Of a stretch of DNA of 64,000 nt, positions 34,681-43,786 are shown piece by piece; the first letter of the stretch is position 1; every line of letters starts with the position of its first letter. Below the pieces are notes generated by a model. That model did not search any database, had not been told where the DNA came from, and saw nothing but the letters and a program-made list of their open reading frames with translations. Where the stretch lies: assembly GCF_000826105.1 (NCBI RefSeq), contig NZ_CCYK01000007.1, forward strand, positions 2,046,001 to 2,110,000, written 5' to 3'. The translations under genes were made by a program, and so were the position numbers. The DNA comes from Pseudomonas massiliensis. GTDB lineage: Bacteria; Pseudomonadota; Gammaproteobacteria; Pseudomonadales; Pseudomonadaceae.

Positions 34681-36108
34681 CTACCAGCCTCCGCCCAGCG
34701 CCACGATCAGCTCCACGCTGGTGACGAGTTGTGTACTGACCAGGCTCAGCAGGCTTTCCTGTTGGCTGAGCAAGGTAGCCTGGGTCGTGGCCACGTCCAG
34801 GTAGTCGATTTTCCCGGCTTCGTATTGGTCGACCGTGACCCGGGCTGACTCGGCGGCAGCGGCGACAGCTCGGGTACGAGCGGCCAGCTCTGGCTCCTGG
34901 GTGCGCAGTTGCACCAGGTAATCCTCGACTTCGCCAAGGCCTGTCAGCACGGTCTGTCGGTAGGCAGCCACCTGGGCATCGTAGCTGGCCCGGGCCTGGT
35001 CGACGCTGGCGCGGGTGGCACCGAAATCCAGCAGGTTGCCGGTCAACGAGGGGCCGATGGACCAGAAGCGGGTCGGAGCATTGAATAGCGTGCTCAGGCT
35101 GCTGGCCTGGTAGCCTCCGCTGGCGCTCAAGGTAAGGTCAGGGTAGTAGGCCGCCGTAGCGACGCCTACGGCGGCATTGGCGGCGGCCACTTCACGCTCG
35201 GCCGCGGCGATATCCGGACGACGCTCCAGTAACTGGCTGGGGAGCCTCACCGGGATGTCGGGTATATGCCAGGCCCAGGCGTCCTGGCCGCTGGCCGGGC
35301 GCGCCGCCAGGCTGAATTCTGCCGGGGCCTTGCCAATCAGCAAGGCAATGGCGTGTTCATATTGGGCGCGCTGCCACTGGTAGTCCAGCAGCGTGGCCCG
35401 GGCGCTTTCAAGTTGGGTCTGAGCCTGGGCCAAGTCCGCGCGGGAGCTGATCTGCTCTTCATATTTATTCTCTACCACCTTCAGGTATCGCTCGTAGGTC
35501 GACACCGTAGCCCGATACAGCTCCAGCTGCTGGTCGAGCAAACGCAGCTTGAAGTAATCCTGGGCCAACTCGGACTGCGCGCTCAAGGTCGCAGCAGCCA
35601 GGTCCGCGGCGCTGGCCTGGGCGCTGGCGCGGTTCTCCTCCAGCGTTCGACGTAGCTTGCCCCAGAGGTCCAGTTCCCAGCTGGCACTGAGCGTTGCCTG
35701 ATGGGTATCGCTTGCCCCGGACTGGCTGCCTACCGTGCTGGAAGCGCTGCTGGCGCTTTCGCTACGGGTGCTGGCCAGGGTCGCGTCCAGGCTGGGGAAC
35801 AGGTCGGCCCTGGAAGCCCGGGCCAACGCCAGGGCTTGCTGATACTGGGCCTGGTACTGCGCCACGTTCTGATTGTTCAGCGTCACCTGATCCATCAGCC
35901 CGTCCAACTGGGCATCGTGATAGGCCGTCCACCAGCGCCCCTTGGGCTGATCATCCTTGGGCGCGGCGGCAGTCCAGCCGGCGGCTTCCTTGAAGGCTAC
36001 CGGGGCGGCGGCGCTGGGGCGTTGGTAGTCTGGCCCCACCATGCACCCGCCCAGCATGGCGAGCAGCAACAGTGAAGGGGCGAAACGGCAGAGGGCAGGC
36101 AACTTCAT
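34681..36108 (-). CDS. opmB: Outer-membrane efflux lipoprotein (OpmB/NodT family)
   Basis: This is a 475-residue OprM-type channel. A lipoprotein signal, LLLAMLGGCMVGPDYQRP, gives a lipidated Cys22. Two TolC-like repeats follow, the first with NVAQYQAQYQQALALARASR and the second with AAEREVAAANAAVGVATAAY. It forms the outer-membrane exit of a tripartite RND pump. It overlaps muxC by 4 bases (ATGA), so it is the last gene of muxABC-opmB. The assignment as OpmB rests on this operon place. Confidence 0.88.
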   Translation of the reverse strand: MKLPALCRFAPSLLLLAMLGGCMVGPDYQRPSAAAPVAFKEAAGWTAAAPKDDQPKGRWWTAYHDAQLDGLMDQVTLNNQNVAQYQAQYQQALALARASRADLFPSLDATLASTRSESASSASSTVGSQSGASDTHQATLSASWELDLWGKLRRTLEENRASAQASAADLAAATLSAQSELAQDYFKLRLLDQQLELYRATVSTYERYLKVVENKYEEQISSRADLAQAQTQLESARATLLDYQWQRAQYEHAIALLIGKAPAEFSLAARPASGQDAWAWHIPDIPVRLPSQLLERRPDIAAAEREVAAANAAVGVATAAYYPDLTLSASGGYQASSLSTLFNAPTRFWSIGPSLTGNLLDFGATRASVDQARASYDAQVAAYRQTVLTGLGEVEDYLVQLRTQEPELAARTRAVAAAAESARVTVDQYEAGKIDYLDVATTQATLLSQQESLLSLVSTQLVTSVELIVALGGGW

Positions 36109-39100
36109 GAAAGACTCTCAGGGCCGAGGCGGCGAATTCGCAGATTCCACTGGCGGCGAGTGACGCGGCTCAAGCGGTCGAAATAGAGGTACAGCACAGG
36201 CGTGGTGAACAACGTCAGCAACTGGCTCAGCGCCAGGCCACCGCAGATGGCCAGGCCCAGGGGGCGCCGCAGGTCGGCATCGCCGCCGCTGGCCAGGGCC
36301 ATGGGCAAGGCACCGAAGAACGCTGCCAGGGAGGTCATCAGAATCGGTCGCAGCCGTTGCCGGCAGGCTTCCACAATGGCTTGCTCAGGACTCATGCGTA
36401 GCTGGCGCTCGGCAACCAGCGCGAAGTCGATCAGCATGATGGCGTTTTTCTTCACGATGCCGATCAGCAGGAGGATGCCGATCAACGCAATGACCGTGAG
36501 CTGGGTACCGGTGATCTGCAGCAATAGCAGTGCCCCCAACCCGGCCGACGGGAGGGTGGACAGGATGGTCAGGGGGTGGATGTAACTTTCGTAGAGCACC
36601 CCTAGCACGATGTAGACCGCGAGCAACGCGGCGAGGATCAGCCACGGCATGCTGCTGGCCAGCGAGGCGCTGGCGGCAGCCGTGCCAGAGTAGCTGCCGT
36701 GCACCTGGGACGGCAGGCCGATCTGTTGCAATGCTGCCTTGACCGCGGCCTGGGCGGCTTCCAGGGTGACCCCGTCGGCCAGGTTGAAGGCCACTGTGCT
36801 GGTCGCCGACTGCCCGGCGTGGGCGACGGACAAGGGCGCCTCGGCGCTGGCGAACCGGGCGATGGCGCTCAACGGTACTTGTGCGCCCTGGTCGTTGATC
36901 AGGTACAGCTCGCTGAGCACGCTGGGGTCCTGGCTGTAGCGGGCAGCCAGGTCCATGATCACGTAATACTGGTTCAGCGTGCGATAAACCGTGGCCACGT
37001 TGGCCTGGCTGAAGGCGTTGCCCAGGAAGCTGTCCAGATCATCCACGCTGACGCCGAGCCGGGAAGCGGCAGCGCGGTCGATTTCCAGCATCACTTCCTG
37101 GCCGCCCGTCTGCGCGTCCGAATCCACCGAAGTCAGCTGAGGCAGGCGACGCAGCGCCTGCTCGACCTTGGGCGTCCAGGTCCGTAGCAGGGCCAGGTCA
37201 TCGGCCTGGAGGCTGAACTGATAGGTGGCGTTGGCGCTGCGCCCCCCGATGTGCAGGTCTTCGATGGGCATGGCGAACATCTGGATGCCCGCATGGGTGC
37301 TGTAGGCCTTGCTCAACCGGTTGGCGATCTGCTGGGCCGTCGCCTGTCGCTCGCTGAAATCCTTCAGGCGAATGAACAACTGCGCCGTATTGCGCGAGCC
37401 GAAGCCCCCGCTGCCGGTCGATGCCATGACCGCGGCCACGTCCGGATCCTTGGCCATGGCCTGGGAGATCTCCAGGATGTAGGGCTTCAGTGCCTGGTAG
37501 GAAATGTTCTGGTCGGCCCGGATGGCGCCCATCAGAACGCCTGTATCCTGGGCCGGGAAAAACCCCTTGGGCACCACGGTATAGAGGTAAATATTCAAGA
37601 CCAGTGTCAGCAACAGACTGAACAGGGTCAGCAAGCGATGCCGCATGACCCAGCCGAGCGCGCTCAGGTAGAGCGCCTGCAGGTCATCCAGCACGGCTTC
37701 GATCGCCCGATACAGGCGTGGCGCTCGCTTGCCCGAGGGTGCCGGGCGCAGAAACGCTACGCAGAGCACCGGCGTAATGCTCAGGGACACCAGCATGGAC
37801 AGGCCTAGGGCGATGCTCAGGGTTACGGCGAATTCGCGGAAAAGTCGCCCGACGATGCCGCCCATCAGAAGCAGAGGAATGAACACCGCTACCAGAGAGA
37901 CCGTCATGGACAGCACGGTGAAACCCACTTCCCGAGTCCCCTGCAAGGCCGCCCGCAGGGGGCGCATGCCGCGCTCCTGATAGGTGGCGATGTTTTCCAG
38001 CACGACTATGGCATCGTCCACCACAAAGCCGGTGGCGATGATCAGCGCCATCAGCGACAGGTTATCCAGGCTGTACCCCAGCACGTACATGGCCGCGCAG
38101 GTACCGACCAGGGACACGGGCAAGGCCACCGCGGGAATGAGGGTCGCACGCAGGTTGCGCAAGAACACGAACACTACCGCTACCACCAGCAGTACGGCGA
38201 TCAGCAAGGTGACTTCCGTGTCGCGCAGAGAAGCGCGAATGGTGGGCGAGCGGTCGATGACCTTCACCAGTTGCACATCGCCCGGCAGCATGGCCTGCAG
38301 CGTAGGCATGAGCGCGCTTACCGCGTCTATGGTGTCGAGCATGTTGGCCCCGGCCGAGCGGGTAACGCCGAGGGTCACCGAGGGCTGTCCGTTGTAGTAG
38401 CCAGCCACGTACACATCTTCCACGGCATCGTAGACCCTGGCGACGTCGCGAAGGTAAACCGCGGCGCCGTCATGGTAGCCCACGACCAGGCCTTGGTAGT
38501 CGGCCGCGGTCTCCAGCTGCTGATTGGTTTCGATGGCCCAGCTTTGCGCACCCATCTGCAGCGCCCCCACGGGCTTGTTACGAGTGGCGTTGCTCAAGGT
38601 ATCGCTGACCTGCGTCAGACTGATGCCCGCATGGCTGAGCGGCTGCGGCTGCACGTCCACCCGCACCGCCGGCAGCGAGCCACCGCGCACCGAAACCTGC
38701 CCTACTCCCTGCACCTGGGCGATCTTCTGCTGCAACAGACTGGACGCCAGGTCGTACAACTGGCCAGCATCCCGGGTCGCCGAGGTCAGCGCCAGCATGA
38801 TCACCGGGCCATCGGAGGGATTTGCCTTGCGATAGGTCGGCAGCGACTTCATCGCGCTGGGAAGCAGGCTGCGAGCGGCGTTGATAGCTGCCTGTACGTC
38901 GCGAGCGGCGCCGTTGATGTCACGGTCCAGATCGAACTGCAGAACGATGTTGGTCGAGCCCTGGCTACTGCTGGAGGTCATTTCGGTAACCCCCGCGATT
39001 TGCCCCAGGGTACGCTCCAACGGTGTGGCCACGGTCGCGGCCATGGTTTCCGGGCTGGCCCCCGACAAGCTGGCTTCCACCATCACGGTGGGGAAGTCCA

Positions 39101-39218
39101 CCTGGGGCAGCGGCGCCACGGGTAGCAGGCTATAGCCCAACCCGCCGAGCAGCAGCAGGGCCAGGGTCAAAAGCACCGTGGCCACGGGCCGGGCGATGAA
39201 TACGCGGCTCAGGTTCAT
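36105..39218 (-). CDS. muxC: RND efflux pump subunit MuxC/MdtC
   Basis: This 1037-residue RND inner-membrane transporter has GYSLLPVAPLPQVDFPTVMV early, the proton-relay helix GFVVDDAIVVLENI with its twin aspartates, and a C-terminal twelve-helix set ending in LYLYFDRLSRV. The start at 39218 overlaps the muxB stop (ATGA); the ATG at 39242 lies 8 residues earlier and is less likely. Mux/Mdt pumps are heteromultimers of MuxB and MuxC and export novobiocin, aztreonam, bile salts and flavonoids. Confidence 0.9.
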   Translation of the reverse strand: MNLSRVFIARPVATVLLTLALLLLGGLGYSLLPVAPLPQVDFPTVMVEASLSGASPETMAATVATPLERTLGQIAGVTEMTSSSSQGSTNIVLQFDLDRDINGAARDVQAAINAARSLLPSAMKSLPTYRKANPSDGPVIMLALTSATRDAGQLYDLASSLLQQKIAQVQGVGQVSVRGGSLPAVRVDVQPQPLSHAGISLTQVSDTLSNATRNKPVGALQMGAQSWAIETNQQLETAADYQGLVVGYHDGAAVYLRDVARVYDAVEDVYVAGYYNGQPSVTLGVTRSAGANMLDTIDAVSALMPTLQAMLPGDVQLVKVIDRSPTIRASLRDTEVTLLIAVLLVVAVVFVFLRNLRATLIPAVALPVSLVGTCAAMYVLGYSLDNLSLMALIIATGFVVDDAIVVLENIATYQERGMRPLRAALQGTREVGFTVLSMTVSLVAVFIPLLLMGGIVGRLFREFAVTLSIALGLSMLVSLSITPVLCVAFLRPAPSGKRAPRLYRAIEAVLDDLQALYLSALGWVMRHRLLTLFSLLLTLVLNIYLYTVVPKGFFPAQDTGVLMGAIRADQNISYQALKPYILEISQAMAKDPDVAAVMASTGSGGFGSRNTAQLFIRLKDFSERQATAQQIANRLSKAYSTHAGIQMFAMPIEDLHIGGRSANATYQFSLQADDLALLRTWTPKVEQALRRLPQLTSVDSDAQTGGQEVMLEIDRAAASRLGVSVDDLDSFLGNAFSQANVATVYRTLNQYYVIMDLAARYSQDPSVLSELYLINDQGAQVPLSAIARFASAEAPLSVAHAGQSATSTVAFNLADGVTLEAAQAAVKAALQQIGLPSQVHGSYSGTAAASASLASSMPWLILAALLAVYIVLGVLYESYIHPLTILSTLPSAGLGALLLLQITGTQLTVIALIGILLLIGIVKKNAIMLIDFALVAERQLRMSPEQAIVEACRQRLRPILMTSLAAFFGALPMALASGGDADLRRPLGLAICGGLALSQLLTLFTTPVLYLYFDRLSRVTRRQWNLRIRRLGPESLS

Positions 39219-42200
39219 GCCGTGCTCCGGACGCGCAGGCACCGTTGCAGTCTTTCAGCCAGGCGGTCGAAGGCCAGGTAGATCACTGGGGTTGTGAACA
39301 GGGTAAGCAGTTGGCTGAGCAGCAGCCCGCCAACGATGACCAGGCCCAGTGGCCGTCGCAGTTCCGCGCCCGCCCCGGTGGCGAACATCAGGGGCACCGC
39401 GCCGAGCAACGCTGCCATGGTGGTCATCAGGATAGGCCGCAAGCGCAACAGGCAGGCACGATGGATGGCGTCACGGGGGGTCAGCCCTTCTGCCCTGCCT
39501 TGCAAGGCGAAGTCGACCATCATGATGGCGTTCTTCTTGACGATGCCGATGAGCAGGATTACCCCGATCAGCGCGATGAGGGAGAAATCGCTGCCACTGA
39601 GCAACAACGCCAGCAGCGCGCCGATCGCCGCCGATGGCAGTGTCGAAAGGATGGTAAGCGGATGGATGTAGCTCTCATAAAGCACGCCCAGAACGATGTA
39701 CATGGTCAAGAGCGCGGCCAGGATCAGCCAGAGGGTATTGGCCGATGCCTGCTGGAAAGACGCCGCCGCGCCTTGGTAGCGGAGGGTCACGGACGCAGGC
39801 GCGTCCACCTGCTTCAGCGCTTCGGCCACGGCCTTCTGGGCATCTTCCAGGGAGTGACCCTCGGCAAGGTTGAACGATACCGTCACCGCCGGAAACTGGC
39901 CCAGTCGATTCAATGACAGGGCGCCGGTGCGCTGGCTGATCCTGGCAATGCTGCTCAGCCGCACCAGGCTGGTACTGGCCGTGCTGCTGGAACTGGCAGT
40001 CGAGCTGCTGCTCGTGCTGGAGCCGACGCTGCTGGTAGTGCCGGTAGTGCTCGAGCTGGACGTAGCGGTCGTGGTTGTGCTGTCCGTGCCGGCCGCCAGG
40101 TAGATCTGGTCGAAGGCCGCCATGGATTGCTGGAACTTGCCAGGCACCTGCAGTACCACGCGGTACTGGTTGGCCTGGGTGAAGATGGTGGAGATGAGCC
40201 GCTGGCCAAAGGCGTTGTACAGGGCGGCGTCCACGTCTGCGGCGGTGATGCCGAAGCGCGCCGCGGCCTGGCGGTCAAGGTCGACGTAGGCGACCAGGCC
40301 CTGGTCCTGAAGGTTATCGATGACATCTTTCATTTCCGACCGTTGTTGCAGCGCGGCCATCAGTTTGGGCAGCAGGGCGGCCAGGCGAGCGCTGTCGGCG
40401 TCGTCGAGGGTGAACTGGTATTGGCTAGGCGTGAGCTGGTCGTCCACGCTCAGGTCCTGAGCCGCTACCATGTCCAGGCGGATGCCGGCCACCGCCTGGC
40501 TGGCCTGAGCCAGCCGGGCGATCACTTCGTCAGCGCGCTCGTCTCGCTCGCTGAATGGCTTGAGCTGGATCTGCAGGCGCCCGTTGTTCAGGGTCGCGTT
40601 GGTGCCATCCACGCCCAGGGTGGAGGATACCGAGGCCACGGCCGGGTCGCGGCCGACCACCTCGACCATCGCGGCCTGTCGGCGGGCCATTTCACTGAAG
40701 GAGACGTCTTGGGAGGCCCGGGTGAAACCCTGGATCAGCCCAGTGTCCTGGTTCGGGAAGAAGCCCTTGGGCACTGCCAGGTAGAGCGCCGCGGTCAAAG
40801 CGAAGGTGCCGATGGCCACCAGCAAGGTCAGCCCTTGATGCGCCAGCACCCAGCCCAGGCCGCGGTCGTAGGCTTGAGTAAGACGGGTGAACTGATGTTC
40901 GCTCCAACGGGCGAAGCGGCCCTGCTCCTCAGGCTTGAGATGCTTGAGCAGATACGCGCAAAGCATCGGCGTCAGGGTAAGGGAAATCACCATGGACACC
41001 AGGATCGCCACGGCCAGGGTAATGGCGAACTCACGGAATAGCCGGCCTACCAGGTCCCCCATGAACAGCAGTGGGATCAGTACCGCCACCAGGGACAAGG
41101 TAAGCGAGATGATGGTGAAGCCGATCTCCCCAGACCCCTTCAGGGCGGCCTGCATCGGGCTATCGCCCTCTTCCAGGTGACGGGAAATGTTCTCCACCAC
41201 CACGATGGCGTCGTCGATCACGAATCCAGTCGCGATGGTCAGCGCCATCAGGCTGAGGTTGTTCAGGCTGAAGCCGGCCAGGTACATCACCCCAAAGGTG
41301 CCCACCAAGGACAGTGGAACGGCGGCGCTGGGAATCAGGGTAGCGGTGATATTGCCCAGGAAAACGAAGGTCACCATCACCACCAGGGCGATGGACAGTA
41401 CAAGTTCGAACTGCACGTCGTGAATGGACGCCCGGATCGTCTGCGTGCGGTCAGCCAGCACCTGCAACTTCACGCTGTCCGGCAAGGCTTGCTGCAGGCT
41501 CGGGAGTTGCGCCTGGATGGCATCGACCACCTGAATCACATTGGCCCCAGGCTGTCGTTGTACGTTGATGACGATGGCGGGCTGGCCGTTGGCGCTGGCG
41601 GCCAGGTAAGCGTTCTCACTGCCGTCTTCGGTGGCGGCCACGTCACGCAGGAAAAGGGCCGCGCCATTCTCGTACTTCAATACCAGGTCGCCGTACTGCT
41701 GGGCGTCGCGCAACTGATCGTTGGCATCGATGGTAATCGAGTGGTCCGGCCCGTCGAAGCCGCCTTTGGAGCCGTTGACGTTGGCGTCGTTGACGGTGTC
41801 GTAGAGGTCTTCCAGGGTCAGCCCATGTGCGGCCAGCGCGGCCGGGTCGGCGTTGATGCGTACCGCCGGCTGGTGCCCGCCAGCCAGGCTGACCAGGCCA
41901 ACGCCCTTGATCTGGGACAGCTTCAGGGCTATTCGGGTATTGATCAGGTCCTGCACCTGGGTCAGCGGCAGGCTGTCGGAGGTGGCGGCCAGGGTGATCA
42001 CCGCCGTATCGGCCGGGTTGACCTTCTTGTAGGTGGGCGGGTTGGGCAAGTCCGATGGCAAGAGGCTGTCAGCGGCATTGATGGCGGCTTGCACTTCCTG
42101 CTCGGCTTCATCGAGCGACAGGCTCAAGGCGAACTTGAGGTTGATCACCGAGGCGCCCGCTGAACTGGTGGAATACATCTGCTCCAGACCCGCCATCTGG

Positions 42201-42415
42201 CCCAGCTGACGCTCCAGAGGGGCGGTCACCGATGTGGCCAGTACGGTCGCGCTGGCGCCCGGATAAAGCGCGGTGACCTGGATGGTGGGATAGTCCACTT
42301 CCGGCAGCGCCGAGGTAGACAACAGGCGATAGGCGAAGGCGCCGGCACAGAGCACGGCCAGCATCAACAGTACCGTGGCCACCGGCCTTTGGATGAACAG
42401 GCGTGACGGGTTCAT
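39215..42415 (-). CDS. muxB: RND efflux pump subunit MuxB/MdtB with a Ser/Thr-rich insertion
   Basis: This 1066-residue RND transporter has the conserved start RPVATVLLMLAVLCAGAFAY, GFVIDDAIVVVENI with the proton-relay aspartates, and GMLYESYIHPLTI-like C-terminal helices. Between about residues 772 and 818 there is an almost pure Ser/Thr tract (TSSSSTTGTTSS, then SSSTASSSSTAS) in the second porter loop, a position where such low complexity is not usual. It overlaps muxA and muxC by 4 bases each, so muxABC-opmB is translationally coupled from end to end. Confidence 0.9.
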   Translation of the reverse strand: MNPSRLFIQRPVATVLLMLAVLCAGAFAYRLLSTSALPEVDYPTIQVTALYPGASATVLATSVTAPLERQLGQMAGLEQMYSTSSAGASVINLKFALSLSLDEAEQEVQAAINAADSLLPSDLPNPPTYKKVNPADTAVITLAATSDSLPLTQVQDLINTRIALKLSQIKGVGLVSLAGGHQPAVRINADPAALAAHGLTLEDLYDTVNDANVNGSKGGFDGPDHSITIDANDQLRDAQQYGDLVLKYENGAALFLRDVAATEDGSENAYLAASANGQPAIVINVQRQPGANVIQVVDAIQAQLPSLQQALPDSVKLQVLADRTQTIRASIHDVQFELVLSIALVVMVTFVFLGNITATLIPSAAVPLSLVGTFGVMYLAGFSLNNLSLMALTIATGFVIDDAIVVVENISRHLEEGDSPMQAALKGSGEIGFTIISLTLSLVAVLIPLLFMGDLVGRLFREFAITLAVAILVSMVISLTLTPMLCAYLLKHLKPEEQGRFARWSEHQFTRLTQAYDRGLGWVLAHQGLTLLVAIGTFALTAALYLAVPKGFFPNQDTGLIQGFTRASQDVSFSEMARRQAAMVEVVGRDPAVASVSSTLGVDGTNATLNNGRLQIQLKPFSERDERADEVIARLAQASQAVAGIRLDMVAAQDLSVDDQLTPSQYQFTLDDADSARLAALLPKLMAALQQRSEMKDVIDNLQDQGLVAYVDLDRQAAARFGITAADVDAALYNAFGQRLISTIFTQANQYRVVLQVPGKFQQSMAAFDQIYLAAGTDSTTTTATSSSSTTGTTSSVGSSTSSSSTASSSSTASTSLVRLSSIARISQRTGALSLNRLGQFPAVTVSFNLAEGHSLEDAQKAVAEALKQVDAPASVTLRYQGAAASFQQASANTLWLILAALLTMYIVLGVLYESYIHPLTILSTLPSAAIGALLALLLSGSDFSLIALIGVILLIGIVKKNAIMMVDFALQGRAEGLTPRDAIHRACLLRLRPILMTTMAALLGAVPLMFATGAGAELRRPLGLVIVGGLLLSQLLTLFTTPVIYLAFDRLAERLQRCLRVRSTA

Positions 42416-43632
42416 GGACGCGCCTCGCTGCCGGCGACCTCGGTGGCTTGTTCGACCGTGACCTGGATACCGTCGCGTAGATGATCGATGCCACGGGTGA
42501 CTACCCGCTCGTCCGCGGTCACCCCCTCGAGGATCACGGTGCGATCTCCCGTCACCGGACCGCTGGTGACCGCACGGCGTACTACCTTGTCGCTGGTATC
42601 GAGTACGTAAACGAAGTTGCCACTGGCGCCCAGTTGTACGGCGGCCGAAGGTACGGTCACCGCCTGGCTCAAGACCTGAGTGCGGACCTTCACGTTGACG
42701 AACTGGTTGGGATACAGCTTCTGGTCGGCATTGGAGAACCGGGCCTTGAGCTTGATGCTGCCGGTGGCGGTGTCGATCTCGTTGCTGATGAACTTAAGCT
42801 CGCCCGTGGCCAGCTCCAGATCCTGCTGCGCATCCAGGGCTTGTACCGGCAAGGCCTGGCCAGCGCGCAGCTTGGGCAACAGTTCGGCCAACTGCGCCTG
42901 GGGCAGGCTGAAGGTCACGGCAATGGGGTCGGTTTGGGTCACGGTCACGATGCCAGTGGTGTCGCTGGCATGCACCATGTTGCCAGGGTCCACCAGGCGC
43001 AGGCCGACGTAGCCGTCGATGGGCGAGACGATACGGGCGTACTCCAGGTCCAACCGGGCAGCGGCGATCTGCGCTTCGTCGGCTTGCACAGCGCCCTGGT
43101 ATTGGCCCACGGTGGCGGCCTGGGTGTCCAGGTCCTGGCGGGCCAGAGAATCCTTGTCGAACAGCCGCTGGTAGCGCGCCAGGGTCAGCTGGGCGCTCTT
43201 GAGCAGGGCGCGGTTCTGCGCCAGATCGCCCTGGTACTGGGCCAGGGTCGCCTGGTAGCTTCGAGGGTCGATCTGGGCCAGTAACTGGCCTTTTTTCACA
43301 GGCTGTCCTTCGGTGAAATACACCGCTTGCAGCTGGCCATCCACCCGACTGGTAACGGTGACCGAGGCGTTGGCCACTACCGTCCCAAGCGCCGTCTGAT
43401 AGACCGGCACATCCTGGCGCTGGGCCTGACCCACCGTCACCGTCACCCCGGCGGAGCTGCCGCCGGCCATGCTTGGGCCACCTGGCCCGCCCGGAGCCGC
43501 GGGCGGGCCGCCCATTGGAGCACTCTGGTTGCCATGCAGCGAGCGCCAGACACCCATGCCCACGAACACTACGGCCAGGGCGGCCGCTATGACAAAAAGA
43601 ATGCGGAGGGTACGCCTGGATCGTTCAGCCAT
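42412..43632 (-). CDS. muxA: RND pump periplasmic adaptor MuxA/MdtA (HlyD family)
   Basis: This 406-residue membrane-fusion protein has an N-terminal membrane anchor (ILFVIAAALAVVFVGMGVW) followed by a Gly/Pro-rich linker (PMGGPPAAPGGPGG). The biotinyl-lipoyl halves are YFTEGQPVKKGQLLAQIDPR and IVSPIDGYVGLRLVDPGN, with a coiled-coil hairpin between. ATG 43632 with AGGAACAG is used; the frame opens at 43683 but the added residues are not family-like. It is divergent from baeS with 154 bases between, so the two-component system and the pump share a control region. Confidence 0.9.
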   Translation of the reverse strand: MAERSRRTLRILFVIAAALAVVFVGMGVWRSLHGNQSAPMGGPPAAPGGPGGPSMAGGSSAGVTVTVGQAQRQDVPVYQTALGTVVANASVTVTSRVDGQLQAVYFTEGQPVKKGQLLAQIDPRSYQATLAQYQGDLAQNRALLKSAQLTLARYQRLFDKDSLARQDLDTQAATVGQYQGAVQADEAQIAAARLDLEYARIVSPIDGYVGLRLVDPGNMVHASDTTGIVTVTQTDPIAVTFSLPQAQLAELLPKLRAGQALPVQALDAQQDLELATGELKFISNEIDTATGSIKLKARFSNADQKLYPNQFVNVKVRTQVLSQAVTVPSAAVQLGASGNFVYVLDTSDKVVRRAVTSGPVTGDRTVILEGVTADERVVTRGIDHLRDGIQVTVEQATEVAGSEARP

Positions 43633-43786
43633 CTGTTCCTGCTCTTGAAAAAAGCCCGCCGGACATGGCAAGGCACGGCGCAATGGTGGCCGACAAATGT
43701 GCAGGGAAAATGGAGTTTGCCCGCCGCACTTGAATCAGCCGGCCGGGGCGTCCTAAATAGCAGGGCCTTCACGATGCGTAGCCCCC

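Noticed and set aside
41177..42163. 328-codon plus-strand frame opposite muxB
   Set aside because: It is a shadow of the conserved RND gene.
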